From: Clostridium sp. CAG:575
GTDB taxonomy: Bacteria; Bacillota; Clostridia; TANB77; CAG-508
DNA length: 8,021 nucleotides
Direction of reading: 5' to 3'
Assembly (NCBI GenBank): GCA_000435535.1
Contig: FR884558.1
Coordinates: 32,515-40,535 of the forward strand
Shown here: positions 1 through 5,191 of the stretch, one piece after another
Layout of the letters: every line of letters starts with the position of its first letter
Position numbering within the stretch: the stretch's first letter is position 1
The notes under the pieces: model-generated
Databases searched by the model: none
Seen by the model: only the letters and a program-made list of their open reading frames with translations
What the model was told of the DNA's origin: nothing
Made by a program: the position numbers and the translations under genes

Positions 1-11
1 GCCCATAAAGG

Positions 12-19
12 AATACAAT
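12..19 (+). promoter_or_regulatory. Possible sigma-E -10 element upstream of spoIIID
   Basis: The octamer AATACAAT matches seven of eight positions of the mother-cell sigma-E -10 consensus CATACANT, counting N as a match. It lies about 30 bases before the spoIIID start codon. In Bacillus, spoIIID is transcribed by sigma-E. The matching -35 element would fall just outside the left edge of the window, so it cannot be checked here. Confidence 0.3.
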
Positions 20-50
20 TAAACAAAAGTATTCGTTTGGGGGTTGCTTT

Positions 51-309
51 ATGAAAGGTATATCAATAGATGAACGTGCAATTGAACTTGCACAGTATAT
101 TATAGATTCAAAAGACACAGTAAGAGGAGCTGCAAAAAAATTTCGGGATAAGTAAGAGTACAGTACACAAGGATGTATCAGAAAGGCTAAAGAAAATAAA
201 TCCAAGTCTTGCAAGACAAGTAAGAATAATTCTTGACGAAAATAAGGCAGAAAGACACATAAGAGGAGGGATGGCAACAAAACTAAAATATAGTCATTTG
301 GAAAAGTAA
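51..309 (+). pseudogene. spoIIID: spoIIID, sporulation transcription regulator, interrupted by a +1 frameshift
   Basis: SpoIIID is a small helix-turn-helix DNA-binding protein that activates and represses mother-cell genes between the sigma-E and sigma-K stages of sporulation. The first frame starts at 51 (weak upstream GGGGG) and gives MKGISIDERAIELAQYI, continuing to GAAKKF at residue 31. It then reads R-D-K and stops at 153-155. Dropping one base near 144 restores GISKSTVHKDVSERL, then INPSLARQVRIILDENK and RHIRGGMATKLKYSHLEK, ending at 307-309. The reconstructed protein is 85 residues, close to the family length (93 in B. subtilis). The break falls at the start of the DNA-recognition helix, so the 34-residue zero-frame product could not bind DNA. 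No in-frame restart lies between the stop and the ATG at 271. Both halves are well conserved, so this is a very recent lesion, a sequence error, or a gene that needs a frameshift to be expressed. Confidence 0.93.
141..155 (+). other. Frame-break site in spoIIID (TTT CGG GAT AAG TAA)
   Basis: In the zero frame Phe31 (TTT, 141-143) is followed by CGG, GAT, AAG and the stop TAA. The conserved continuation Gly-Ile-Ser is encoded by GGG ATA AGT, starting at 145. Skipping C144 gives F-G-I-S. Losing one A from the A7 run just upstream (134-140) also works and gives K-N-F-G-I-S with TTC for Phe. TTT C has the form of a +1 shifty site: tRNA-Phe can re-pair from UUU to UUC while a rarely used CGG waits in the A site. 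An AGGAG at 125-129 lies 11 bases before TTT, but that is not the three-base spacing known from prfB. Whether any shift occurs is inference. Confidence 0.5.
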
Positions 310-318
310 AATAACAAA

Positions 319-744
319 ATGGAACACGCAACACACGAAGTAAAGGTAGACGCAATCTATAAAGTCGCAAAATTAAAAAAAGAAGTTGCATATAGCGACT
401 TTGATTTTCAAATTCGGCGATTATATGAAGCTACAAAGTGTTATCAACCATGGCAAATTATTCTTTGCTACGTAGATGAAAACGGAGAAAAGATTAAAAT
501 GAGACTTGAAGATGCAGGAAAATATGACAAAATGAAAACAGTACGTGCTGTAGCAGCTGTTGGTCAGTGTATTGTTGCAAACATAGAACAAGCTAATAGC
601 TCAGCAACTAGAGAACTGTATTGTTTAGGCCATTATACGCCAACGGCTCTGCTTGAAGGTAGAGGAAATATTTTTTCCAAGGATTCATCTCATTTGATTC
701 TTTGCAGAAGAACTTCGGATTTAATGATTGAATTATTAAAATAA
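319..744 (+). CDS. Hypothetical protein, 141 residues, unrecognised family
   Basis: I do not recognise this protein. It looks genuinely coding: codons follow a purine-any-pyrimidine tendency, the frame is open for 141 codons, and it ends just before a strong terminator. It starts 9 bases after the spoIIID stop, but no convincing Shine-Dalgarno sequence precedes ATG 319, so the start is uncertain. Nearby readable stretches are DFDFQIRRLYEATKCYQPW and QIILCYVDENGEKIKMRLED. There are five cysteines, no signal peptide and no membrane segment, which suggests a small soluble protein. Codon use is less extreme than in the genes from yabG onward, with CTG, CTT, TGC, ACG, CGT, CGA and CGG all present. 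It contains the only in-frame CGG of the window (415-417) that is read without an apparent frame change. The +1 alternative there stops after 19 codons, so the zero frame is preferred. Confidence 0.6.
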   Translation: MEHATHEVKVDAIYKVAKLKKEVAYSDFDFQIRRLYEATKCYQPWQIILCYVDENGEKIKMRLEDAGKYDKMKTVRAVAAVGQCIVANIEQANSSATRELYCLGHYTPTALLEGRGNIFSKDSSHLILCRRTSDLMIELLK

Positions 745-761
745 TCTTTAGAAAAGGGCAG

Positions 762-793
762 AAAGAGCTGACATGTAAATTGTCAGCTCTTTT
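762..793 (+). terminator. Rho-independent terminator after the 141-residue gene
   Basis: A perfect 12-bp stem, AAAGAGCTGACA (762-773) paired with TGTCAGCTCTTT (781-792), encloses a 7-base loop. It starts 17 bases after the stop at 744 and ends in a short T run. It would separate the spoIIID / 141-residue unit from yabG. The T tract is short (TTTT, partly within the stem), so efficiency may be moderate. Confidence 0.85.
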
Positions 794-865
794 AAACATT
801 ATAAAGTAAATAATTAAGTAAGACACCCAACAAATTAATAGATAAAAGCAAGAGCAAGCAAAAAG

Positions 866-893
866 CACAAAATAAAAAAATTAACATAAAATA
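866..893 (+). promoter_or_regulatory. Probable sigma-K promoter of yabG
   Basis: CATAAAATA at 885-893 is an exact match to the late mother-cell sigma-K -10 consensus CATANNNTA. A CAC at 866-868 supplies the minimal -35 AC with a 16-base spacer. B. subtilis yabG is known to be sigma-K dependent, which supports the call. An overlapping TATAAT at 892-897 has no usable TTGACA-like -35, so a sigma-A promoter is less likely. Confidence 0.55.
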
Positions 894-922
894 TAATAGC
901 CCAAAATATGAGGTGATTTATA

Positions 923-1760
923 ATGAAAGAAATAAAAAAAGGAGATATTGTTGTACGAAAATCTCATGGTAAAGACATTTTATTTTGTGTAAGAAGAATA
1001 ATAAAAACAGAAAAAAGAAAAATTGCGATTTTATATGGTGTTGTAGAAAGAATAGAAGCAGATAGTAAAATAGATGACTTAGAACTTGTTGATAAAAAAA
1101 CAACAAAAGAAATTATAAATAGAATTGACAATAAAATAAATAAAAAAATAGAAAATAGACAAAATAATCAATATAAAATAGGAGTTCTAACAAATAAAGA
1201 AACAAGAAGAGAAAAGATAATTACAGGAAAGATTCTACATTTAGATGGAGATAAAAAGTATTCGCAAAAATCATATTATTATTATAAAAAACTAGGATTA
1301 AATGCAATTGTTAGGAATATACCAGAATATAAACAACCTAAAGTTGTATACTCATTGCTAACAATATATAAACCGGATATACTAGTTATTACACGGACAT
1401 GATGGAATGATAAAAAGAGGCTCTAATTATGATGATATATATAATTATAGAAATTCAAGACATTTTTTAAATACAGTAAAAGAAGCAAGAAGATATGATT
1501 ATGAAAATGGAAAGAATTTGGTTATTTTTGCAGGTGCATGTCAAAGTTACTTTGAAGCATTGATTCAAGCAGGAGCAAATTTTGCTTCATCACCAGCAAG
1601 AATATTAATTGATTTTTTAGATCCATTAATAGTAGCAGAAAAAATAGCAACTACAGAAAATTATAAATATATAACTATAGATGATATTGCAGGAGAATTA
1701 AGAGATGGAAAAAAAGGAATAAGCGGAATTGGAGCAAATGGAAAACTAAAATATGAATAA
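923..1760 (+). pseudogene. yabG: yabG, sporulation-specific protease, interrupted by a +1 frameshift
   Basis: YabG is the late mother-cell protease (peptidase family U57) that trims spore coat proteins and, in some clostridia, processes germination factors. The first part (923-1402) begins with KKGDIVVRKSHGKDILF and contains KILHLDGDKKYS and YKPDILVIT. Translation then reads CGG ACA TGA and stops. The second part resumes one base later as GHDGMIKRGSNYDDIYNYRN, then FAGACQSYFEALIQAGANF and RILIDFLDPLIVAEKIATTE, ending with RDGKKGISGIGANGK. Joined, the protein is 278 residues, near the usual 290. A very strong ribosome site, GAGGTGAT (910-917), fixes the start. The likely catalytic His (GHDG, residue 159) and Cys (GACQS, residue 206) both lie after the break, so the zero-frame product would be inactive. 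That residue assignment is from memory of clostridial YabG work. The gene sits directly before veg, as in Bacillus. Confidence 0.94.
1391..1409 (+). other. Frame-break site in yabG (ACA CGG ACA TGA)
   Basis: Thr157 (ACA, 1391-1393) is followed in the zero frame by CGG, ACA and TGA (1400-1402). The conserved T-G-H-D-G continues if one base is skipped. Dropping C1394 gives ACA GGA CAT GAT GGA, and dropping A1393 gives ACC GGA CAT with the same residues. There is no homopolymer here. An ATG at 1407 in the downstream frame lies four bases after the stop, so termination-reinitiation could yield a separate C-terminal half. That half would lack the GHDG histidine. Confidence 0.5.
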
Positions 1761-1770
1761 TAAATCACAT

Positions 1771-1800
1771 TGTAATATAAATGTAATATAAATGTAATAA
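1771..1800 (+). repeat. Short direct repeat, 11-base unit
   Basis: The unit TGTAATATAAA occurs at 1771-1781 and 1782-1792, and a partial third copy, TGTAATAA, follows at 1793-1800. It lies in the 167-base yabG-veg gap, where I see no rho-independent terminator. It may be simple replication slippage in A+T-rich DNA. Confidence 0.7.
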
Positions 1801-1869
1801 AACAAAATAAAAACACTAAAACATGCAGTATAACAGCTAAAAACACGAATTAACACAAACAGATATTTT

Positions 1870-1898
1870 TTGACAAAAAGCACAAAAAATGCTATAAT
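1870..1898 (+). promoter_or_regulatory. Consensus sigma-A promoter of veg
   Basis: TTGACA (1870-1875) and TATAAT (1893-1898) are separated by exactly 17 bases, a full consensus housekeeping promoter. The region from the -10 to the veg start is about 30 bases. The B. subtilis veg promoter is known for being among the strongest vegetative promoters, so this architecture appears conserved. Confidence 0.93.
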
Positions 1899-1927
1899 CA
1901 GCTCATCTTAAGGGAGTAGGTGATAGC

Positions 1928-2230
1928 ATGATTTGTAAAACTGATATATCAAATCTAAAAACTGACATCTTAGAGAAAGTGGGTCAAAAGATAATAGTAA
2001 AAGGTTCTTTAGGAAGAAGTAAAACCTTTGAGAAAGAAGCTACAATAGAAAAAGCATATCCAAATATATTTGTTGTAAAATATGAGGAAAATGATAGAAA
2101 TGTAACGTATAGTTATACAGATATCTTAACAAGAACTGTTGAGGTAGATGTATTTGATGGAGAAAATTATAGTCCATTAATACCACCACAAGTAGAAACA
2201 AAAAGAAGAAAAAATGAAGTTTTAGTTTAA
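1928..2230 (+). CDS. veg: Veg family protein
   Basis: Veg is a small, abundant vegetative protein. In B. subtilis it promotes biofilm matrix expression, reportedly by interfering with the repressor SinR. Its biochemical activity is not well defined. Family landmarks are the N-terminal helix ISNLKTDILEKVGQKIIVKG (residues 7-26), GRSKTFEKEATIEKAYPNIF (29-48) and the hallmark VTYSYTDILTRTVEV (59-73). At 100 residues it is slightly longer than the 86-residue Bacillus protein, with an extra basic, proline-containing tail. The start is supported by GGGAG about 10 bases upstream and a consensus promoter. Its position directly after yabG is the conserved Firmicutes arrangement. It has its own terminator and so is probably monocistronic. 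It carries no sign of damage, unlike yabG next to it. Confidence 0.93.
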   Translation: MICKTDISNLKTDILEKVGQKIIVKGSLGRSKTFEKEATIEKAYPNIFVVKYEENDRNVTYSYTDILTRTVEVDVFDGENYSPLIPPQVETKRRKNEVLV

Positions 2231-2260
2231 AAGGCATATACACAAGTGTATGTCTTTTTT
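2231..2260 (+). terminator. Rho-independent terminator after veg
   Basis: TACAC (2239-2243) pairs with GTGTA (2246-2250) around a two-base loop. After a two-base bulge, the outer AAAGGCA pairs with TGTCTTT, including one G-U pair. The hairpin runs into a TTTTTT tract at 2255-2260. It begins at the veg stop codon. Confidence 0.82.
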
Positions 2261-2282
2261 GTTGTAGAATAAAGAAAAATAG

Positions 2283-2310
2283 TTGCAAAATCCTGAAAAT
2301 AGTATATAAT
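2283..2310 (+). promoter_or_regulatory. Probable sigma-A promoter of rnc
   Basis: TTGCAA (2283-2288) matches four of six -35 bases, and TATAAT (2305-2310) is a perfect -10, with 16 bases between them. It lies between the veg terminator and the rnc ribosome site, so rnc is likely transcribed separately from veg. Confidence 0.6.
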
Positions 2311-2332
2311 ATAGATTGAAAGGTGGAGAAAA

Positions 2333-3004
2333 ATGAACTTAGAAAATTTAGAAGAAAACATAGGATATCATTTTAAAAACAAAGAATTATTAAAAAATGC
2401 ACTTACACATACATCATATGCATATGAACATCATGTAGCAAGTAATGAAAAATTAGAATTTTTAGGAGATAGCATATTAGAATTTGTTTCAAGTGAATTC
2501 ATGTACAACAAGTACACAAACTTAAAAGAAGGAGAAATGACTAAAGTTAGAGCAACGGTAGTGTGTGAAGAAAGCTTATACAAAATTGCAAAATTGCATA
2601 ATTTTAGTGATTTCTTACTTTTAGGAAAATCAGAAGTAATGACAGGAGGAAATAAAAGACCAGCAATATTAGCAGATAGTGTAGAGGCAGTAATTGCAGC
2701 AATATTTATTGATGGGGGATTAGAAGAAGCAAAAAGATTTATAATAAAAAATCTTGATAAAGAAATAGATATTGCAACAAAAAATGTAGGGAAAAAAGAC
2801 TATAAAACAGTATTACAAGAAGAATTACAAAAGAACGGAGATGTAAAAATAGAATATACAATAATAAAAGAAACAGGACCAGACCATGACAAAAGATTTG
2901 AAGCAGAAGTAAGCTTAAATGGAAAAGTATTAGCAACAGGAAAAGGAAAAAGTAAAAAAGAAGCAGAGATGCAAGCTGCAAAAAAAGCAATGGCTCAAAG
3001 ATAG
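2333..3004 (+). CDS. rnc: Ribonuclease III
   Basis: RNase III cuts double-stranded RNA, notably in rRNA precursor processing, toxin-antitoxin control and mRNA decay. The N-terminal catalytic domain covers about residues 1-145 and carries the signature NEKLEFLGDS (38-47). Metal-binding acidic residues E42, D46, D115 and E118 are all present, the last two in LADSVEAVIAA. A double-stranded RNA-binding domain follows at about 156-221, from DYKTVLQEELQK to GKGKSKKEAEMQAAKKAM. The length of 223 residues is normal. AGGTGGAG five bases before ATG 2333 sets the start. In many Clostridia rnc is followed by a radical SAM gene and then smc. The radical SAM gene is present here, but smc is not the next gene. 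Confidence 0.97.
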   Translation: MNLENLEENIGYHFKNKELLKNALTHTSYAYEHHVASNEKLEFLGDSILEFVSSEFMYNKYTNLKEGEMTKVRATVVCEESLYKIAKLHNFSDFLLLGKSEVMTGGNKRPAILADSVEAVIAAIFIDGGLEEAKRFIIKNLDKEIDIATKNVGKKDYKTVLQEELQKNGDVKIEYTIIKETGPDHDKRFEAEVSLNGKVLATGKGKSKKEAEMQAAKKAMAQR

Positions 3005-3105
3005 TATAAGCTAAATATATTTAAATTAAAATCTGTTCCAAAGGGACTAAATGACCATTTATAAACGTCTTTTATAGACAATTAATGGACAAGGAAGGAT
3101 AGAAT

Positions 3106-4185
3106 ATGAAAAAAGAATATGTTATTCCAATATTTGTACCACATTTAGGATGCCCAAATGATTGTGTTTTTTGCAATCAAAAATCAATAAGTGGACAAAA
3201 AAAGAACATAACAAAAGAAGATGCTAAAAAAACAATTGAATATTATCTTGAAAACATAAAAGATAAAGATGGTAAAAAGGAAATTGCTTTTTTTGGAGGT
3301 AGTTTTACAGGGATTGAAGTTGAAAAACAAGAGGAATTATTACAAGTAGCATATGAATATATAAAACAAGGACAAGTAGATAACATTAGAATATCAACAA
3401 GACCGGATTATATAAATAAAGAAATTTTAAAAAGACTAAAAAAATACAAAGTAAAAACAATCGAATTAGGTGTACAATCGGCAAATGACTATATTCTAAA
3501 AAAGGCTAATAGAGGTCATAATTTTAACGATGTAAAAAAAGCATCTAAATTAATTAGATGGTATGGATTCAACTTAGGACATCAAATGATGGTAGGATTA
3601 CCAGAAAGTACAAGAATAGATGAAATAAATACAGCTAAAGCTTTAGTTAAATTAAAACCTAAAATGGTTAGAATATATCCAGTATTAGTAATAAAAGGAA
3701 CAAAGTTAGAACAAGATTATATAGAAAAAAATTATGAACCACTATCTGTTGTACAAGCAGTAGAAACTTGCAAAGAATTAGTAAAAATATTTGTAAAACA
3801 TCATATAGATGTAATAAGAGTTGGATTACAAAACACAGATGAAATATCAGAACCAGGAACGGAGAACAGTGAGGTAGTTGCAGGTCCATATCATCCAGCA
3901 TTTAGACAGTTAGTAGAATCTAGTTTATGGTATGATGCAATTGTCAATAAAATAAAAAAATTAAATGTAAAAGTAAAAGAAGTAGAAATTACAGTAAATC
4001 CAATTGATGCAAATAATGTAATAGGGCATAAAAAAGAAAACATTTTAAAATTAAAAGATTTATATGAAGTAGATTTAATTGTAAAACAAGATGAAAATAT
4101 TAAACAAGGAAAATGTGATATTAAAGTAACAAAAGAATATAACGACTTTTTAGAAGAAAAAACAGATAAAACCATAAAAATTTAA
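3106..4185 (+). CDS. Radical SAM protein, Elp3-like without acetyltransferase domain
   Basis: This is a predicted iron-sulfur enzyme that cleaves S-adenosylmethionine to start radical chemistry. The cluster ligands are C16, C20 and C23 in GCPNDCVFC. Further family motifs are FFGGSFTG (62-69, SAM-binding glycines), ISTRPDYI (96-103), ELGVQS (120-125) and GHQMMVGLP (158-166). This set resembles bacterial relatives of Elongator subunit Elp3 with a radical_SAM_C-type extension. At 359 residues it lacks the C-terminal acetyltransferase domain of true Elp3, so tRNA acetylation chemistry is unlikely. The family is commonly found next to rnc in Clostridia, but its substrate is, to my knowledge, not established. 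AAGGAAGG (3091-3098) sets the start. The 101-base gap from rnc has no clear promoter or terminator, so cotranscription with rnc is plausible. Confidence 0.9.
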   Translation: MKKEYVIPIFVPHLGCPNDCVFCNQKSISGQKKNITKEDAKKTIEYYLENIKDKDGKKEIAFFGGSFTGIEVEKQEELLQVAYEYIKQGQVDNIRISTRPDYINKEILKRLKKYKVKTIELGVQSANDYILKKANRGHNFNDVKKASKLIRWYGFNLGHQMMVGLPESTRIDEINTAKALVKLKPKMVRIYPVLVIKGTKLEQDYIEKNYEPLSVVQAVETCKELVKIFVKHHIDVIRVGLQNTDEISEPGTENSEVVAGPYHPAFRQLVESSLWYDAIVNKIKKLNVKVKEVEITVNPIDANNVIGHKKENILKLKDLYEVDLIVKQDENIKQGKCDIKVTKEYNDFLEEKTDKTIKI

Positions 4186-4220
4186 AATAATTACAAAAAT
4201 AATAATAAAAGTAAAATGAA

Positions 4221-4265
4221 TAAAACCATCTGTATTAACAAATAATAGTAATACAGGTGGTTTTA
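4221..4265 (+). promoter_or_regulatory. Long hairpin enclosing the ribosome binding site of the YitT gene
   Basis: AAAACCATCTGTATTA (4222-4237) pairs with TAATACAGGTGGTTTT (4249-4264), giving 16 bp with a single U-G pair and an 11-base loop. T4221 can also pair with A4265, the first base of the start codon. The Shine-Dalgarno sequence AGGTGG (4255-4260) is wholly inside the 3' arm. The same structure ends in TTTT and could act as a weak terminator of the radical SAM gene. Both roles are inferred, but the pairing itself is plain. Confidence 0.75.
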
Positions 4266-5113
4266 TGAATATTAAAAGTAAAAATATAAAAAAAACAATA
4301 ATAGAAACATTAGAAACAATTTTAGGAGCATTTTTTATGGCTACAGCAACATCACTTTTTCTATTACCAAATCAGCTATCATCAGGAGGATTTGCAGGAA
4401 TTGCAACAATAGCATACTATTTTTTAAATATCCCAATGGGAACAACAATTCTGGCATTAAATATTCCTCTTTTTATATTTGCAGGATATAAATTAGGGAA
4501 AGATTTTTTTATAAAATCAATAATAGGAACTACAAGTTTTTCAATATTTATAGATATATTAGATAAATTAGAACCATTTACACATGATAGATTTTTAGCA
4601 TGCATATATGGTGGAATAATAATAGGAATTGGCACAGCAATTATACTTAAGGCAAATGCATCAACGGGAGGATCAGACTTAGTAAGTATGTTAACAAAAA
4701 AATATAAACCAGATATTAGAACAAGTAATGTAATAATAATAGTAGATGCAATTATAGTTGGTCTAAATATGATATTTTTCAAAGAAATAGAAATAGGTTT
4801 ATATTCTGCTATAGCAATATATCTTATGGGAAAAATGATTGATATAATTTTTGAAGGAATTTATTTTACAAAGCTATTAATCATAATTTCAGATAAAAAT
4901 GAGCAAATTGCAGAAGAAATAGGAGAACAAGTAGGAAAAGGAACTACAGGACTATATGGAAAAGGAATGTACACAGATGAAAGCAAATTAGTACTAATTT
5001 GTGCAGCATCAAGAGGTGATGTGGCAAAAGTAAAAAACGTATCAAAGAAAGTAGATTCTAAATGTTTTATAATAATAGCAAATGCAAGAGAAGTTTTAGG
5101 ATTAGGTTTTTAA
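4265..5113 (+). CDS. YitT family membrane protein (DUF161 and DUF2179 domains)
   Basis: This is a polytopic inner-membrane protein of the widespread Firmicutes YitT family, whose members are poorly characterised. Roughly six hydrophobic segments span residues 15-200. Family motifs include LLPNQLSSGGFAGIATI (about 33-49), NIPLFIFAGYKLGKDFF and ILKANASTGGSDLVSML (about 127-143). A soluble C-terminal DUF2179 domain (about 205-280) contains GKGTTGLYGKGMYT and SRGDVAKVKNVSKKVD. At 282 residues the length is typical. ATG 4265 directly follows an AGGTGG ribosome site that lies inside a hairpin, so translation may be conditionally controlled. A terminator shared with the convergent GGDEF gene follows. 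The function is unknown, and transport or sensing would be a guess. Confidence 0.92.
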   Translation: MNIKSKNIKKTIIETLETILGAFFMATATSLFLLPNQLSSGGFAGIATIAYYFLNIPMGTTILALNIPLFIFAGYKLGKDFFIKSIIGTTSFSIFIDILDKLEPFTHDRFLACIYGGIIIGIGTAIILKANASTGGSDLVSMLTKKYKPDIRTSNVIIIVDAIIVGLNMIFFKEIEIGLYSAIAIYLMGKMIDIIFEGIYFTKLLIIISDKNEQIAEEIGEQVGKGTTGLYGKGMYTDESKLVLICAASRGDVAKVKNVSKKVDSKCFIIIANAREVLGLGF

Positions 5114-5158
5114 TAAAAACAATAAATAATATACAAAGAATATTTAGTATTGAAACAA

Positions 5159-5191
5159 AAAAAGAATGTTCATATATTGAACATTCTTTTT
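5159..5191. terminator. Bidirectional terminator between convergent genes
   Basis: AAAAAGAATGTTCA (5159-5172) pairs with TGAACATTCTTTTT (5178-5191) around the 5-base loop TATAT, a perfect 14-bp stem. It has A and T runs on both sides, so it can work in both directions. It serves the YitT gene on the plus strand and overlaps the stop codon (5190-5192) of the minus-strand GGDEF gene. Confidence 0.88.

Noticed and set aside
415..420. A third CGG frameshift site in the 141-residue gene
   Set aside because: Shifting +1 here gives only 19 codons before a TAG, whereas the zero frame stays open and coding-like for over 100 more codons. It counts as evidence against CGG always causing a shift.
1407..1760. 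Independent 117-residue gene starting at ATG 1407
   Set aside because: It is the C-terminal part of YabG. The conserved GHDG lies before this ATG, no ribosome site precedes it, and the upstream frame ends four bases earlier. Reinitiation remains possible, but it is not a separate gene.
3048..3061. Small palindrome TAAATGACCATTTA in the gap between rnc and the radical SAM gene
   Set aside because: The stem is only six bp, all but one pair A-T, with a two-base loop and no T tract. It is too weak for a terminator and expected by chance in such DNA.
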